Notes under the pieces: model-generated | What the model was told of the DNA's origin: nothing | The model's database searches: none | Seen by the model: only the letters and a program-made list of their open reading frames with translations | Made by a program: the position numbers and the translations under genes | In this document: positions 19,577 to 31,639 of the stretch, piece by piece | Layout: each line of letters starts with the position of its first letter | Numbering within the stretch: the stretch's first letter is position 1 | Assembly (NCBI GenBank): GCA_022539475.1 | Contig: VCMS01000112.1 | Coordinates: forward strand, 96,810-160,809 | From: Gracilaria domingensis | Lineage: Eukaryota > Rhodophyta > Florideophyceae > Gracilariales > Gracilariaceae | Length of the DNA: 64,000 nt | Direction: 5' to 3'

Positions 19577-22208
19577 TCTGCAAATATGCGCCCCACGTAC
19601 CGGGAGGTTACCAAAAACAACGAAATAAGTCCCGAATCCGGAATAGCGGTCAGATCTACCTGATGATGGTCTTTCTGACAGTCAAACGGCTCGTAGCGCA
19701 ATTCATGGCGAGAGCGCCGGATGCGGTGCGGCGCATATCGGGAGATGACGAGGTAGAAAAACAGTGTGCTAACCGTGATCCGTTTGATTGCGTCGAATAT
19801 TGGCTTGATAACTCCAACGCAACGATGTATCTCTCCATCGCTGCAGACATACAGGGTAGAATCACTTACAGCCGGTCACTCTGGCTGAGCATCGGAATAC
19901 CTAACGCATGAGCAATTTTGTGCTTCAACGTATCAAGGATGCACACGCGCACATGCAGATGGTTGTAAAACACATCCTCACTCACATCAGGGTGTTGCGC
20001 GGAGATGACGTTGCACCTTTGTACAGTGCGGGTCTACTAAAGGGAAATGCTTCTATGGTGTTCATCTCATTCTGCATCCGAACGGAACTGGAGGATGCTG
20101 AGGCCACGTCTACCGCCCGTATGAATTTCAATCCGTCATTCTGGAAAACGAAGATGTAAATCGTATCGAACTCAACCTTAACAGGCTCGTGTAAAACGAG
20201 CATCGGTTCTTTATAAACTAGGGCATGATTTTCTTTGTCGAGGGCATCAATACCAATGGCAGACTGTTTGAAGTGCACTCCATCTACGACAACGCGATGC
20301 ACACTCCCCAACAGCAACCTCCCCTCTCAGAACCAGAACACAAGGTGAAGATGGAAGACGAACAGCATATTCAGGCCGCTCAGCAAAAAAGCGCGTAACT
20401 ATCGCTGTAGAGGTATGTGAATGCAACAAGCAACGGAGCGACGTAATATGTGAACATAACGAGTGCTAAACGTGCCATGTGCGGCATTTTTCTGATTGTA
20501 CTGAAATAATCTAACAAACAACTATTCCTGTACAATATTGAAGGGAGACAGTGCCTTGTTTGACCTTTTGGTTTCTCGGCTTTGTTCTTTCTGGGGGAAG
20601 CAAGAAACTAGAACAATACCGTGCGTCCATCCCGAGCACGAAATACCTCGCGCATATTTTCCCTTTCACGTCCACATGAAAGCGTTGGTGATACCAGACA
20701 AGGAAATGATGCCGAATTTCTTTGTTTGGTTTGAGTGGAACACATGGTTGAAAAGCTTTGATTAATCAGAATTTTTGCCGATTAAAGAGAGCTATATCTG
20801 ATTCTTGCTTCATAAAAATGTCTTTCTGTGCTCAGGTTCGGAAACAAGGGCTTTGTTTACGGATGGAGTACCATCACGTGGTCATCAAGGTGTGATCATG
20901 TCATGAAGCGGGTAGTAAATGCCATGACTGGAAGGCCTCAACAATGCACAATTGCAGAGATTGAAAGCAATGGAGACCACCGCACTTAATGTAACCCGTT
21001 GGTGGATAACACGGCAGCTTTTGGGAGCCGGAGGTCCTCTTTCCATATTTCGGTAGAAAAGAGGAATAATTTACTTGTAAGAGAATACCAGTATATTACA
21101 ACAGGATGTGCAGTTTTTCTCCTAACATTCCTGCACAATACTAAAAACACTCACATCTTGTATGAAGTCACTTACCTTCTTTCTCTCACTGCGACAAGAT
21201 GTGCAGTACCATTTCTAAAGCGAAGCGATATGAAGCAGACGTCCTCGTTAACTTCGGAGCAAACTGCTTATCATGTTTGGCTCGACACAGTCATGGACAC
21301 GTCAGACCGCGCCAGCAAAGTTCAAAAGATGGAGGCTATACGCTGTGTAGTACAGTTCTCTTTTCGGGGCGACAGAACTTTCCGAAGAGGACGTGTTTGG
21401 CCATGGTGGGGCAGTGAGCAATAGAGCTATGCGTGCTGGAGGGAGTGGTAGCGCTATCTGGGGTGGTTGGCTGGAGCATAGCGCAATTGTAGATGTTCAC
21501 CGTGGGGGGGGGTGTGACACGGCGGCGGAACGGTGGCGGGTCGTCTACTTGAGATTAAGCGAAGCAGCGAAATGCGCTGCTCTGCGCTTGCAGCGATCTG
21601 CACCACGCCGCCAGACGTCGTTGCCGCGCAGCGGAGCGAGCTGCTCGCCGACATGCTGGCCCTCGCTGTGCGGCTCTTGGGGGTTGATCCGACATACCGA
21701 GGTAAAGAACACACGCCACCAATCAGCCTAAAACATACTGGTATTAAGAAGATGACTATAGACAACACTCATACAATAGGCATTGTTGAAAGAGCTAACT
21801 CTGGACGTCCTAACCAGCCGTAGACAAACGTCCCATGTCACTCACTAGAGCTTCAAGCAAACTCCTGTTATAAGCATAATATACACATCTGTACCCCGCC
21901 TCCACATCGTCAGAACCAGGATATTCCTAACTCTCCTGGTCATACCAATCTGCATTGCACCCATATATAAATTATGATGGTGGTATTGTGCGCTGCCTCC
22001 ATCGTCGTAGAGCCCTCAGCATGCAAATCATTTGCCCGCGCGCCATGCAAACGATTTGGGCAGGGCTTGGAGAGAACGCACAACGTAATCATTCTCGTCT
22101 GTCGCTCCATGTTTCACTACATACATCAACAGCCACACAAACCGTGTCTTTCTGCGCTGCGTTTGTTATAACAGACCTGCATGCATCTGTACAGCCGATT
22201 GTGTCCGG
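19577..22208. other. Stretch without a recognised gene; weak coding-like segments
   Basis: Weak coding-like segments are a minus-strand stretch at 19982-20317 (about 110 residues with regular hydrophobic strands, continuing in pieces to 19656) and a plus-strand stretch at 21533-21823 rich in Ala and Leu. I recognise no family in either. The left part should hold the LTR or leader of Gypsy element 2, but I could not find its ends. Confidence 0.4.
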
Positions 22209-22312
22209 TCATGCTAAAACAAACCTGGCGTTCGGGTTCCGATTAGCGAGACGTTTGGCAAAGTAACTTTTGCCACTTCCAGCTAGTCCGCAAACAACGA
22301 TCAAAGAAAGCA
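22209..22312 (-). pseudogene. Short P-loop NTPase-like fragment
   Basis: The minus strand reads a hydrophobic strand followed by GLAGSGKSYFAKRLANRN, a good Walker A (GxxGxGKS) with the usual strand before and helix after. It ends in TGA after about 34 residues, and no start codon lies in frame. It may be a lone exon or a remnant of a kinase-like P-loop protein. No Walker B was found nearby. Confidence 0.3.
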
Positions 22313-22879
22313 ACTTCTTCAACAGACGTCAATCCGTACAAAATGGTTCATGATCAGCTGAAAAACCGTTAGTGATAGAGTATATCGAAGGGTTTACGAG
22401 CTTCAGCGCTTTACTCGAGGGCGATGTGGTGCGAAATTGTCTGCACGTCGGCGACGTGCGCTTCTGGAGGCGAGTTGGCTCTGCATGGCGCGTGATTGGA
22501 CGGCACCTTGCGCCCGCGCATCCAAGTGCAACCTGCTCTAGCATTGGAAGAATGGTTGACCATTCAAATGAAATTCGAATATTTTGCTATTCGTAGTACA
22601 TCTTACAGTATATTCAAATGCATTTTAAAATAAAAATGTTTACACCATTCAAAGCAGTGGGTGCATTCCAATGGAAATGGTGCTTCTCCATTCATACTTA
22701 CGAAACCATTTGAATGAACAGGTTGGCTCACCAGTCAAACCATTCAAAGCATTCAAATAGAAACGATTTTATACATTCGACATTCAAATTTGAATCAACG
22801 GGTTTTCTAGACATCTGACCATAGGAAACAAATAGTTTACCTCCACCAACAATACTCGATAAAACCAACAACCAACAAT

Positions 22880-23280
22880 TGGCGCGGCAAGCTGGGCCGC
22901 CTTTGGGCGGCGGCGCGGCGAGCTAGGCTGCTTTTGGACGGCCCCGTTTCAGGCGGCGGTGCGGCTGCGTGGGGCCACGGCGGCACGGCGACAAGGCAGA
23001 TGGCTGCGCGGCGGCTCGGTGAGCAGCGAGGGTGCTGGACGGCGGCGGGTCGAGCGGCTCGGTAGAGGCACGGCGGGCGGCTTCGTGGCTGTGGGTCGAG
23101 CAGCTTCGTGGAGGCCCGGCGTGCGACACTGTGGCGGCGCGCCGGGCTGCGGGCTGCGGGCAGCGGGCAGTGGTGCTGCGACGCTGCGGGCGTCGGCGGC
23201 GGTGGCTGTGACAGCAGTGGTTGCGCCGGACGCCATGCGCCGTTGCAGCGGCCTGTATGTGTAGCGAAAGAGAGACGCAC
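22880..23280. other. GC-rich island with imperfect repeats
   Basis: The base composition changes sharply from the AT-rich flank to very GC-rich DNA. Short units are repeated, such as GTCGAGCGGCTC and GTCGAGCAGCTT about 47 bp apart (near 23047 and 23094) and GGCGGC runs. Open frames here on both strands are products of the composition. I see no gene. Confidence 0.5.
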
Positions 23281-23314
23281 TGCCTTGCGGGGTGGCTTCT
23301 TCTCGTGCGGGGCT

Positions 23315-24163
23315 TGTGGTTCAATCCCACGGGTGGGCAAACAAGAGCCGCGTCGAGGAAAGCGCACCTACGGTGTGTTCGAAACCTGCTCTCTATAGAG
23401 GTAAATGCAGCAGCAGAACCCTCGGATAGGGCCAGCGCAATGCCGGGTGTAAGTCCGGGTGCCCCGATCTGAGCGTGCAGTCAGAGGTGAAAGGGAAGAA
23501 TCGCTGTAGGTATCCGGTTGTGCGGGCGAGTCACAGCCAGTGGGGATATCCAGCCCAACGGTAGGGGCCAATAAAAGATCAGCGAACGAGCCGCACTGCA
23601 GAGCACTGACCCGTGATAAACGGGAATAAGTCCCGAGACTAGTGAGAAAAACCTGTATAACAGGGCAGAGAAACAAAAGCCGTATGACGGAAATAATAAC
23701 AAAGAAACAACAAAAATGCTGTAACGACGGTCTAGAACTCCTCAGTGGTAGAGGTCGGATGTCTAGCCCGGGGTCGCGGCGGTTTGCCCGATTAGAGACG
23801 AACACCGTTCGCAAGCGGCAAGAAAGTCAGGGCCAGAAGCCTCCTTGAGGTTTACTTCCCGTACAGTGGCGGCATGTGCCGCTACCTATATAGGGCACTT
23901 GAAAATATCAACTAAAAATATCTAACTATCCGGCGCTGCCTGCCAACACCCTACACGTTTGAAACCGTGGCAGGCTTGCCACGGCGCACCCGGCATCGCG
24001 AAACTCAGCACACTTGTGCAGAAACACTATTCTTCCTACGCATATCCTAAAATAGGGCCATTACCACAGTAGCCTCTCATAACATGAGAGGTCGAGGCCG
24101 GTAACGGATCAACAGAGTATGAAAAACACCTCGATGCATTCCTCACAAGGGCGTTTTTCTACA
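23315..24163. repeat. Solo LTR, 849 bp, TGTRGT...CTACA family (copy A)
   Basis: It begins TGTGGTTCAATCCC and ends GGGCGTTTTTCTACA. The flanking 5 bp are GGGCT before and GCGCT after, one base apart, so a target duplication is likely. Long blocks match the LTRs at 41592-43430 and 44740-45592, for example GGGCACTTGAAAATATCAACTA and CACACTTGTGCAGAAACA. No internal region or second LTR is attached. Confidence 0.85.
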
Positions 24164-24582
24164 GCGCTGATTTGAAGCAAATATGCGCTTGCGCGGTCCG
24201 TTCCATCCTTTCACGCAGCGGCGCACTCAGCCTTAATTTGGCTGACCTCCTGCAACATGCGCGCCGCCTCCCGCGGTTTGTGGTCATGCTGGCGACCGGC
24301 GAAGGTGGTTTTATATGAACCTGCATTTGAAGCATTCAAATCATTTTTCATTATAACGGTATGCTACTCAAGTGAAGAATGCATTCAAGTAGTTCGCAAG
24401 CTAAACTATTCAATGTAAAGAATCTAGTCGAATGTATTAAAGCGCTATTCTCTCGTTCAGTTTGGACCATTCAAATGGTTCTGAACGGGCGTCATTCAAA
24501 TGGAGAAAACTATTTCAATGATGTGCTGTTCATAGTATTCGTTGTTTGAATTCAGTCAAGGAATCATTCTTCCAATGCTAGA

Positions 24583-25802
24583 ACCTGCTAGCACGCAAAG
24601 CATTCAAATCAGTGTTGGACGACTTCCATAACTTTTGGGCTCCCCTAGAAAACTTATGACGCCGTGCCGTCCCCTCGCGTTACGTCACAGAGGGAATGAC
24701 ACGTGATATACTTTGCAAGTTGTGGGCAACGTCTGAACGCAGACGTAATCTGCGCATTGTATATGAACCGTACGGTGTACATTACAAGGGTATTCTACGT
24801 TTCTAGCCTACCTCTTGTAAGCGTCGGGCGGTTTGCCAGACCACGTCGTTGCACCTGCAGGAGGGCTGCTGTCTGCAGGGCTTTCAGCTGGCCTGCAGAC
24901 AGCAGTGCTTTTGCTGCTCTCCACTCGAGTCCAGGGTACACAATGCAAATTGCATTGCATGCTGGAACCGTTCCAGCGCGCAGTGCAGGATTTCAGTCAG
25001 TAGAAAACCTCTCGTAGCGCACAGAGACCTCTTCAGTGCGAAGCTGGCTAAATCAAACGTTCCATGAGGGAAAAGAAAGTCCTATCACAGTACTCCTGTG
25101 TATAGCGGGCTGTTCTACAAATATTGACACTAACAGAATGTTTCTGCACGGCAAAGATCGTGGCCACCGAATGCCCATCTCTCCTCAACTCTGGGGCAAA
25201 TGTTTGCAAAGGAAACGCTGTGACACTTTTGCACTACTTCGGAGAGCTGCGCTCTCCTTCCCTGCGGCTGGATTTACTGCCAAATAACATGACATGCAAC
25301 CATGTCGCAACATCAGCTTCGCAATCCACAACATCCTGCAGAACCGGTCGCAAGAAAGCGCACCCCAGGGGAACATTTAGGTGGTGTATGTACGCTTCAT
25401 GTCTGATATGGGAGTTCAGGTTCCTACTCTGTGCCATGTTTGGCACAATGTCGTATACAAGTCGTATCTGCGTCGCATATGTGCCGTATGAGTGCCTGGT
25501 GCATGGGGGATGATGGCAGATGTAACGGAATAAAAAAACGAAAATTCTTGAGATTGGCACTGTGCCTGTTGTGTGCGAATACCATCCATAAAGCAACCAT
25601 GCGCACGCCATAGATACGGCACACATACGACATACATCAGTTTTTCGCCCACAACAGCCACATAGTGGACACTTGAATCCTTTTGTGAGCCACAGATTGT
25701 ACATATACCATCCAAATGATTACCAGGGGTGGTAGCCAACGGAATGTTTTTATCTACAGGCACCTGATGATTCTCAGACATCAGGTGAAAGTGTCCATAC
25801 TA
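24583..25802. other. Stretch without a recognised gene
   Basis: No domain was recognised. It holds the hairpin at 24866-24905. A minus-strand stretch (25416-25781) has a CTICGSQ pattern like half a zinc-binding site, but it overlaps the start of the hAT relic on the other strand and is probably chance. Confidence 0.4.
24866..24905. repeat. Perfect hairpin with 14-bp arms
   Basis: CTGCTGTCTGCAGG (24866-24879) pairs exactly with CCTGCAGACAGCAG (24892-24905) across a 12-base loop. Nearby are short palindromes such as TGCAAATTGCA at about 24943. Confidence 0.6.
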
Positions 25803-28036
25803 CTTGCAATGGGTGCAGATGGAGATCGCGAGCGTCCACACCTAATACGACACAACTAGGCCACCACCTGCTACAGTGCCCGTTTACCACCCCTGAAATT
25901 CTACAACGCCTTCTGAAAGTTCGGTCCTTACTTCGGGCGTACCAAAAAACGGGAAGTTCAGCACAATGCTTTGGCGTGCCACTGACACCATCAAAAAGAA
26001 AATCGACGGAGAATGAGAGAGGGGAGTCATTCCAAAGGCCGGTTGCTCGGGCAGAGGCCTCCGTCATGCACAAGTGCAGACCGGTCCGCTCTGGTGCAGA
26101 CAAAGAAGTCACTAGATCAAAAGCGATCTCGATTGAACGAACTCATTACGAGAATGGTTATTAGCAACATGCTGCCATTCAGTATGTTGATAAGAGGCAA
26201 AGAAGAGAACGAATTTCATGAAATCGTCAGGCTTTTAGATGAGCGAATCGTTAACGACGTCCCGACAGCAGCACAGATTAACGGGAATCGGTTGCATGAT
26301 TACTACGTTAAATCTCTCGCTGCGGTCAAATCGCATATAACCGCCTCTCTCCGAGAGACTTTTGGAACAATAACGTTCGATGGTTGGACTGACTCCAACT
26401 CCGGAAACGTAGTCAACGTTTTGTTGACAATAACTGGAGTGGACCGAACGCGACAAACATTTTTTCTAAGGTCGATATACACCAGCGCTTTCAGCTGCGA
26501 TGGCAAATTGTATGCGAGCGTAGTGAGCTCTGCATTTTCGCAGTTCGGGGATATGAAGGACATATGCGCAGTTGCTAGTGATAATGCTAGCTCGTGTGTG
26601 AAAGCCAAGGAAGAATTATCTGAGAAGTTCGACCATATTATTTCAGCCCAAGATCAAGCGCATGTTTCCAACGTGTTGATGCAGGATATTGGAGAAATGC
26701 CGTCGATAGCCGATACAATGGGCTCTGTTTCGGCTGTTGTTGCAGACCTACGAAGGCACTCGAAGCTTTATTTTCGCTTCAAACAACTCAAAGAGCAACA
26801 CAATTCTAACCTTCGCAATAGTGAGTACACCACTTCGATCAGGGCAACAGATCAATATGGGCGGCTGAAGCCGTTCAGAACGGCCGTCTTACCCATGCGA
26901 ATGGCTCAAACTCGTTTTGCGAGCTCCCAAGGTATGCTCCAGTCATTTTAACGGGCCAGAGTGTCTATCAGAGTTTAGTTAATGCTTCTGACTTTCGTAT
27001 TTCCATCTATGGACGGAGACAGGAGCGCAAACGAGATATTTTAGAAGCTACGATAAGAGACGAGTCTTTGTTTGAAACGGGCCTTGATATATATCATATC
27101 TTGCGACTTACCAGACATTACCTTCGCATCTTTGATTAAGACAGTTCCGTAATGTCAAAAGTGTACCCCGCAACGCGAAAGCTGGAGCAATAGCTCACTG
27201 CGCTACCTGTCACTCCATTTTTCCCTTCAGAAGATCAGGAAGAAGTCCTACGCGTTTTTCGCCGACGTCGGGCTGGGGGAGCCCGTATGATACCTCTGCT
27301 TACATCACTACATACCGTAGCATTCTTACTGGACATAAGGAGCCTCAATTAGAACTGCGTTCCACACATGTCTGACAACTTGGTGCACATGAAGAAGTAC
27401 GTGAAGTTCTCTATTTTTCCACGTACGCAAAAACTTCCCAGCGCTGGAGGTGAAGAAGGGGCAGTTGACAGTCTTTTCGAGGCTTTCAATTTTACAAGGC
27501 TGTCCTAGAGATCGCAAGCGGACCGCCCTGAACAGTGACCGGTTTTAATGGCCTTTAACAACATACCAGTAGTCTACTGGATACAGTTTGGGGGCAATTC
27601 GACGTTGAAGGATTTTGGTCTACGAATTCTATGCACGAGTTCGTCCTCTTCGAGTTTCGAACGCAGTTTTAGCATCTAGGGAAAAATCAAAACTTCGACA
27701 CGTAACCGCCTACATCCTATGAAAGTGGAAAAAATGATGTTCTGCGCGTTCAATAACGTGCTAACTTCTACCGGCGGGTCTTCGTCAACGAAGGTTTGTC
27801 GGACTTACACCTCAGCCGCTATCACGGGGGAGATCGGAGCGCTGTCTGAAGACTTTGTGTCTTCTTTTGGTGCCCATAATACTACGGAGGAAGATATCGA
27901 AGAAGCACCCAACGAAGATGACAAAGCTGGTTGGGATGATGGTGTCGGAGGAAATGCTGTCCGGGAAACACTCCCAGACGCTGGTATAATGCGTAATTTG
28001 CTTGAGAGTGGGGGAGGGGGGGGGGGGGAGCGATGA
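25803..28036 (+). pseudogene. hAT-superfamily transposase, decayed
   Basis: Near 25808 a plus-strand frame reads CNGC, then LGHHLLQCPFTTPEILQRLL, which fits a BED zinc finger (C-x2-C ... H-x4-C). After a frameshift (about 26000-26130), 26013-26951 has ITFDGWTDSNSGNVVNVLL and AVASDNASSCVKAKEEL, the DUF659-type RNase H-like core with its first two acidic residues, and an H-x-x-N-x-L motif. Further on, with several stops, YWIQFGGNSTLKDFG and SSSFERSFS then RNRLHPMKVEKMMF (about 27570-27760) match the C-terminal dimerisation region. An acidic tail runs to 28036. The enzyme would cut and paste a hAT element. No terminal repeats or 8-bp duplication were located. Confidence 0.8.
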
Positions 28037-28419
28037 CGGCGATGGCTCATAACACATCGTTCTGAACCCGAGTAAACTGCATGTGAACTTGTAAAGTTGA
28101 TCCGTTGCGGGGGTGTCAGCCGAGACTGTTCTATTGTCCAATGCGAGCATTGAAACTTTCAGGAGTTTTGTTCAACTTCGCGACGAGTCTCAGCTGAGCA
28201 AGCACAGTCAAGAAGCTATCATCATCAGCACTGCTCACGCCGCGCACGCCCGGCGTGGAGGGCATCCTTTCCTCCCTCGTGCTGCCGTGGTAAATGACTG
28301 TTACGTTCATCCCCAAAAGCGCGGGCATCTCGCATCACGTAGAGCTGTACGCCTGTTTCCTAGTGGCGTTGCGCGTGATGCTTGTGCAGCTACGATAGAT
28401 TCTACTGGATGATGGCATT
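28037..28419. other. Stretch with a G-run, no recognised gene
   Basis: A G-rich run (GGGGGAGGGGGGGGGGGGAG) lies at about 28011-28030 at the end of the hAT relic. No gene is seen up to 28419. Confidence 0.4.
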
Positions 28420-28895
28420 GTGTGCCAAATGGGGCACGCGGCAATGCCAAGACTCTCGACTACGACCGTGCGGCGATATAACGGCGTTGGCGGCCGGCGC
28501 GGTGCTGCCAGTGGAGTTGCGAACTCATTGGTGGCAGCGGCGGGCGCTGCGGCCACGCTGACGCCGGCGCTGCGACAACGCGTGTACGACGGCGCAAACA
28601 CAGCCGGGGGCTTAGCGCTCGGCATATTTTCTTGGTGGCGTGGAGTGGGCTGAGCGCCGGCATCATCGGAGAGATGTCAGTGATGCAGATGGTGTTGGTG
28701 TCAATGCCGCACGACGTGTTTACCAGTGACAAATCGGCGCTGGTGGCAAGCGCATTTGCAGCAGCACTGATACGCGGGGCGCAGGTGGCAGGCAAGTTGG
28801 AAGACGCGCTGGTGAATATCTCGCTGCTGGGCGCATGTTGCACGGTGGCGGTGGTGCTTAATGCGGCCACTGCTCCAGGCAGCTTGAAATATTAG
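28420..28895 (+). pseudogene. Uncharacterised Ala-rich membrane-type protein, frameshifted
   Basis: A frame from 28420 gives an Ala/Gly-rich stretch (VAAAGAAATLTPALRQRVYDG) to 28653. A second frame from 28632 continues with SGLSAGIIGEMSVMQMVLVSM, VASAFAAALIRGAQVAGKL and VNISLLGACCTVAVVLNAAT to 28895. Read together across a frameshift near 28635, it has three or four hydrophobic helices, as in a small membrane protein. I recognise no family and no start signal. Confidence 0.35.
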
Positions 28896-28929
28896 AATAA
28901 GATGTATCTCTTCTCACTTCCCGTGTTCT

Positions 28930-30100
28930 TTGGGGATCAAGAAAAGCCAAGACTGTCGTTTTGTGATTCGTTCTTCATCCGAAAATCCTAGCTTGATTGA
29001 AGAGGATCTTACTGAGGCTCACGATTCGGTGAAACGATTACAGATGAAGCACGTATTGCTTGCCCGTTCGGATGATTATTCCATTTTGGTTGAGAACAAC
29101 AATAAGCTCCCAACAATCAAGTACTGCGATGACGTGGTATATTTTACTGGCGAAATCTGTGATCCAGTTCGGGACAAGCTAGAGTTCCGCACTCAGTTGA
29201 ATTTTCGGCGTCACGAAGGCTGCTTACGAGAAGATCCTATGACTGTGTTAGAGGTACCAAATTGCAGTTGATCCACCTTCCCAAACAGTCCCAAAATGAT
29301 CACAGACTACGTGAAAAAGTACAAGCTACGAGGACTGAATTTGAAGGGTGAAAAGTTACGTGCGTGGTCGCGTACCGGCTGGCTTGAGCGTGCAAGTGCG
29401 TGGATCAAGAAGAAGTTGAATGACTATGGAGGCAAGCGGAAAGTATTGAAAAGCATCAACACGGCACTGGAAGCTGCGTGTTGATGGTGAGGGTATCTTC
29501 TGGTTTGTTGTTCTACATGAAGTGTTCAAAGCGGCAAGGGTGGTGGAATGAGGTGAAAGTGACACAAGCGCTTGGTGAGGTGATGCTAGTAGAATATGAA
29601 ACGCCGTTTGCGATTGACTTCGATTTGAGATGGAAGCTGACACGAGAATATGGACGGAGTCTTCCGCCTGGGATATTTGAGACGGACGTAGATCGGGCAA
29701 AACGAGCGATGTGTCGTTGTGCGGAGATCCAAAAGAAATCTGTATCAGAAGTGAAGGAATTGCTAGAGCGAGGTATTCCAAAAGTAGATGGAAAGACACT
29801 GAAAGCGGGGATAAATCAGGTGATGGAGAATCCGAAATGGTTCAAAGCGCAACGAGAAGGAATGAACGAGGAGCAACTCGAGATGTACAGTGATGAACGG
29901 AAGTAGAAAAATGAGTATCGGGCGTACTTGGGGCGTTTGTTTGACAAGGTTGGGGAGTATAATGTGCTTTTAGCGCTCGTCCATAAGACTTTCGATTTAA
30001 TGAACGTCATTGAGCTAGGAGAGGGAATTTACAGCTTTGTCCATATGTTTTACACCCAAATTTCATTCCAATTTCTTGACATAATAGACTTAACTCTTTT
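28930..30100 (+). pseudogene. Uncharacterised decayed protein gene
   Basis: One frame runs 28930-29484 with a single TGA near 29271. It has YCDDVVYFTGEICDPVRDKLEF and a basic helical region (VKKYKLRGLNLKGEKLRAW). A frameshift near 29478 leads to a second open stretch to 29906, rich in charged helices (SVSEVKELLERGIPKVDG), and the same frame continues past a TAG. The pieces look like one protein of roughly 350 or more residues. I recognise no family. A transposon or expanded host family is possible, and it is broken by at least three changes. Confidence 0.4.
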
Positions 30101-30102
30101 AT

Positions 30103-30483
30103 GTGAGTCTAGGTCTAAAGCTTTCGGTCTTAGCTTTTACTTGGAGTATTAGACGCAGTACGAGAGTATGGAAAGGCTGCGAGAATTCTCAAAAAGGCAG
30201 CGCCGGTAACATCTACAAGAACATGTACGAGGAAACCACAATGTTTTCGCGCTTGACGCTGGTTGTACTTGTCAACCTTGTTATTTCTTGGTGCGGACTT
30301 GTCCTGTATAAACATGTCATTTTGAAGGGAGCAGGCCCTTTAGAGCCGCAAGATATTCGACTGCTCAACAAATACCCTACCTTTTGCTCATCGAAAGCGT
30401 ACACTCCAGTTCCAGCGTATGTGCAAGCCGCAATCGCAATGAGGTGGAAGTGGTGGAGAGACTTCTTCACCACTTCTGAGTAA
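30103..30483 (+). CDS. Hypothetical short open frame with one membrane segment
   Basis: An open frame of about 126 codons contains a hydrophobic stretch (LTLVVLVNLVISWCGLVLY) that could span a membrane, with a basic N-terminal part and a Trp-rich end (RWKWWRDFF). No family is recognised. It lies between a decayed gene and a solo LTR, and its start is uncertain because the first in-frame codons may be read from debris. Confidence 0.25.
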   Translation: MSLGLKLSVLAFTWSIRRSTRVWKGCENSQKGSAGNIYKNMYEETTMFSRLTLVVLVNLVISWCGLVLYKHVILKGAGPLEPQDIRLLNKYPTFCSSKAYTPVPAYVQAAIAMRWKWWRDFFTTSE

Positions 30484-30572
30484 AAGCTTTCACGAGATGC
30501 ACATTTGTATCTCCTCTTTCAGCGAGCCTGCATCGTCATTACCACTTTGTGTGCCGCCCTTTCTTCTATCAT

Positions 30573-31530
30573 TGTGGTGCAAGCCTGGAAACGGGAAACA
30601 CGCACAGGACGTTCGAGATCCTGCTCCTTCTTGGGATGGAAGCTCGGCTCGAGAGCCTCTGTTGCCACCGAGGACCTGTGTGTGAAGCCAGTAGTGGGAT
30701 GAGATAGAACCTACAGAGGTGAAATAGAGAAGCCCGAAAGGTAGGAAAAACCCAGAAAGAATGGGGGAAAAGGTAGGGAAACTCGAGAGAGTGAACTGTA
30801 GACTCCAACAGGAGGCGTAGCCCGAAAAAGAAAAGGGAAAGAAAAGATTCAGAGAAGAGGATTCAAGGGCCGAGCGCAAGCAGGCAAAAGGCCCGAAAGA
30901 CGTGGAGAACCAAAGAAAAGGGAATCAATAACAAGAAACACACCCAATACTGGGTCGGATATCTGTCCTGCAATCAGGAATAAGAAACAAACAAGAATCA
31001 ACACATCAGCGAGTAATACAGATGTCCTGTGGCGTCTCTGAGGGAAGTAGGTGTGCTTATGTCTCTTGAGGTCACTCTCCACATGGAGTCGTAGACCGGC
31101 AAGGGTAGCAACGTTTAGAGCAAGCACAAAAGTGCTCTCGAACGAGAAAGTAGTCTCGAAGACGAACTTCAGTTGACTTTACTGAGTGTGCTCGACGGTG
31201 AGGTAGCGCCCACCTTAGTAGGTTCAACTGTACATTAAACTAACAATATAAACTAAAGTAGTGCACACCTCATGAGGTCCATACATGTGGATCACCCACT
31301 GTCAAGTTATCTAATGGTACAATGCACCCATGCATACTACACACATCCCACGTGTTCCACATCATGTAATGGTTCCAAGACCGACTTCACCTGACAAGGT
31401 TCACCAGAAATATCAACAAAATTACCCGAGTAGTAGGGGCCAGTCTCGACGAGAACAAGACTTCATCCCAGAGGGAGCGCCCATCCTAAGCACGCTCGGA
31501 AGTACCTGTGAGGGGTGGGTTTGCTCCACA
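30573..31530. repeat. Solo LTR, 958 bp, TGTGGTGCAA family (copy F), with 5-bp target duplication
   Basis: It begins TGTGGTGCAAGCC and ends GGTTTGCTCCACA. ATCAT flanks it on both sides (30568-30572 and 31531-31535). Blocks shared with 9374-10369 include CCTACAGAG, AGGAGGCGTAGCCC, CTGTCCTGCAATCAGGAAT and CTCTTGAGGT. It is a clean solo LTR left by recombination between the two ends of an element. Confidence 0.9.
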
Positions 31531-31639
31531 ATCATTTTGATGCCGGTGTATTGGTGGGGTGGTGCCGTGTTTCGAACGAAAGGCGGAAAAATGAACCAAA
31601 GATGCTTGATACTTTACTTGACACGCAAGGGTCTGCCTC

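Larger units (their letters stand above)
22537..24582. mobile_element. Fold-back-like element with 17-bp inverted ends, split by a solo LTR
   Basis: TCTAGCATTGGAAGAAT at 22537-22553 is repeated as an exact inverted copy at 24566-24582. Inside both ends lie AT-rich arms with many copies of CATTCAAATG (22556-22800 on the left, 24310-24560 on the right). The solo LTR at 23315-24163 sits between them, and the original unit would have been about 1.2 kb. No coding capacity is recognised. The motif-rich arms resemble non-autonomous fold-back transposons. Confidence 0.5.

Noticed and set aside
19982-20429. Minus-strand open stretch that looked like a chromatin protein
   Set aside because: No recognisable domain, and it is broken into pieces; the resemblance was too weak to support a call.
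22837-23367. Long open frames on the minus strand rich in Arg, Ala and Pro
   Set aside because: They come from a GC-rich, repetitive island; several frames are open at once and no domain is visible.
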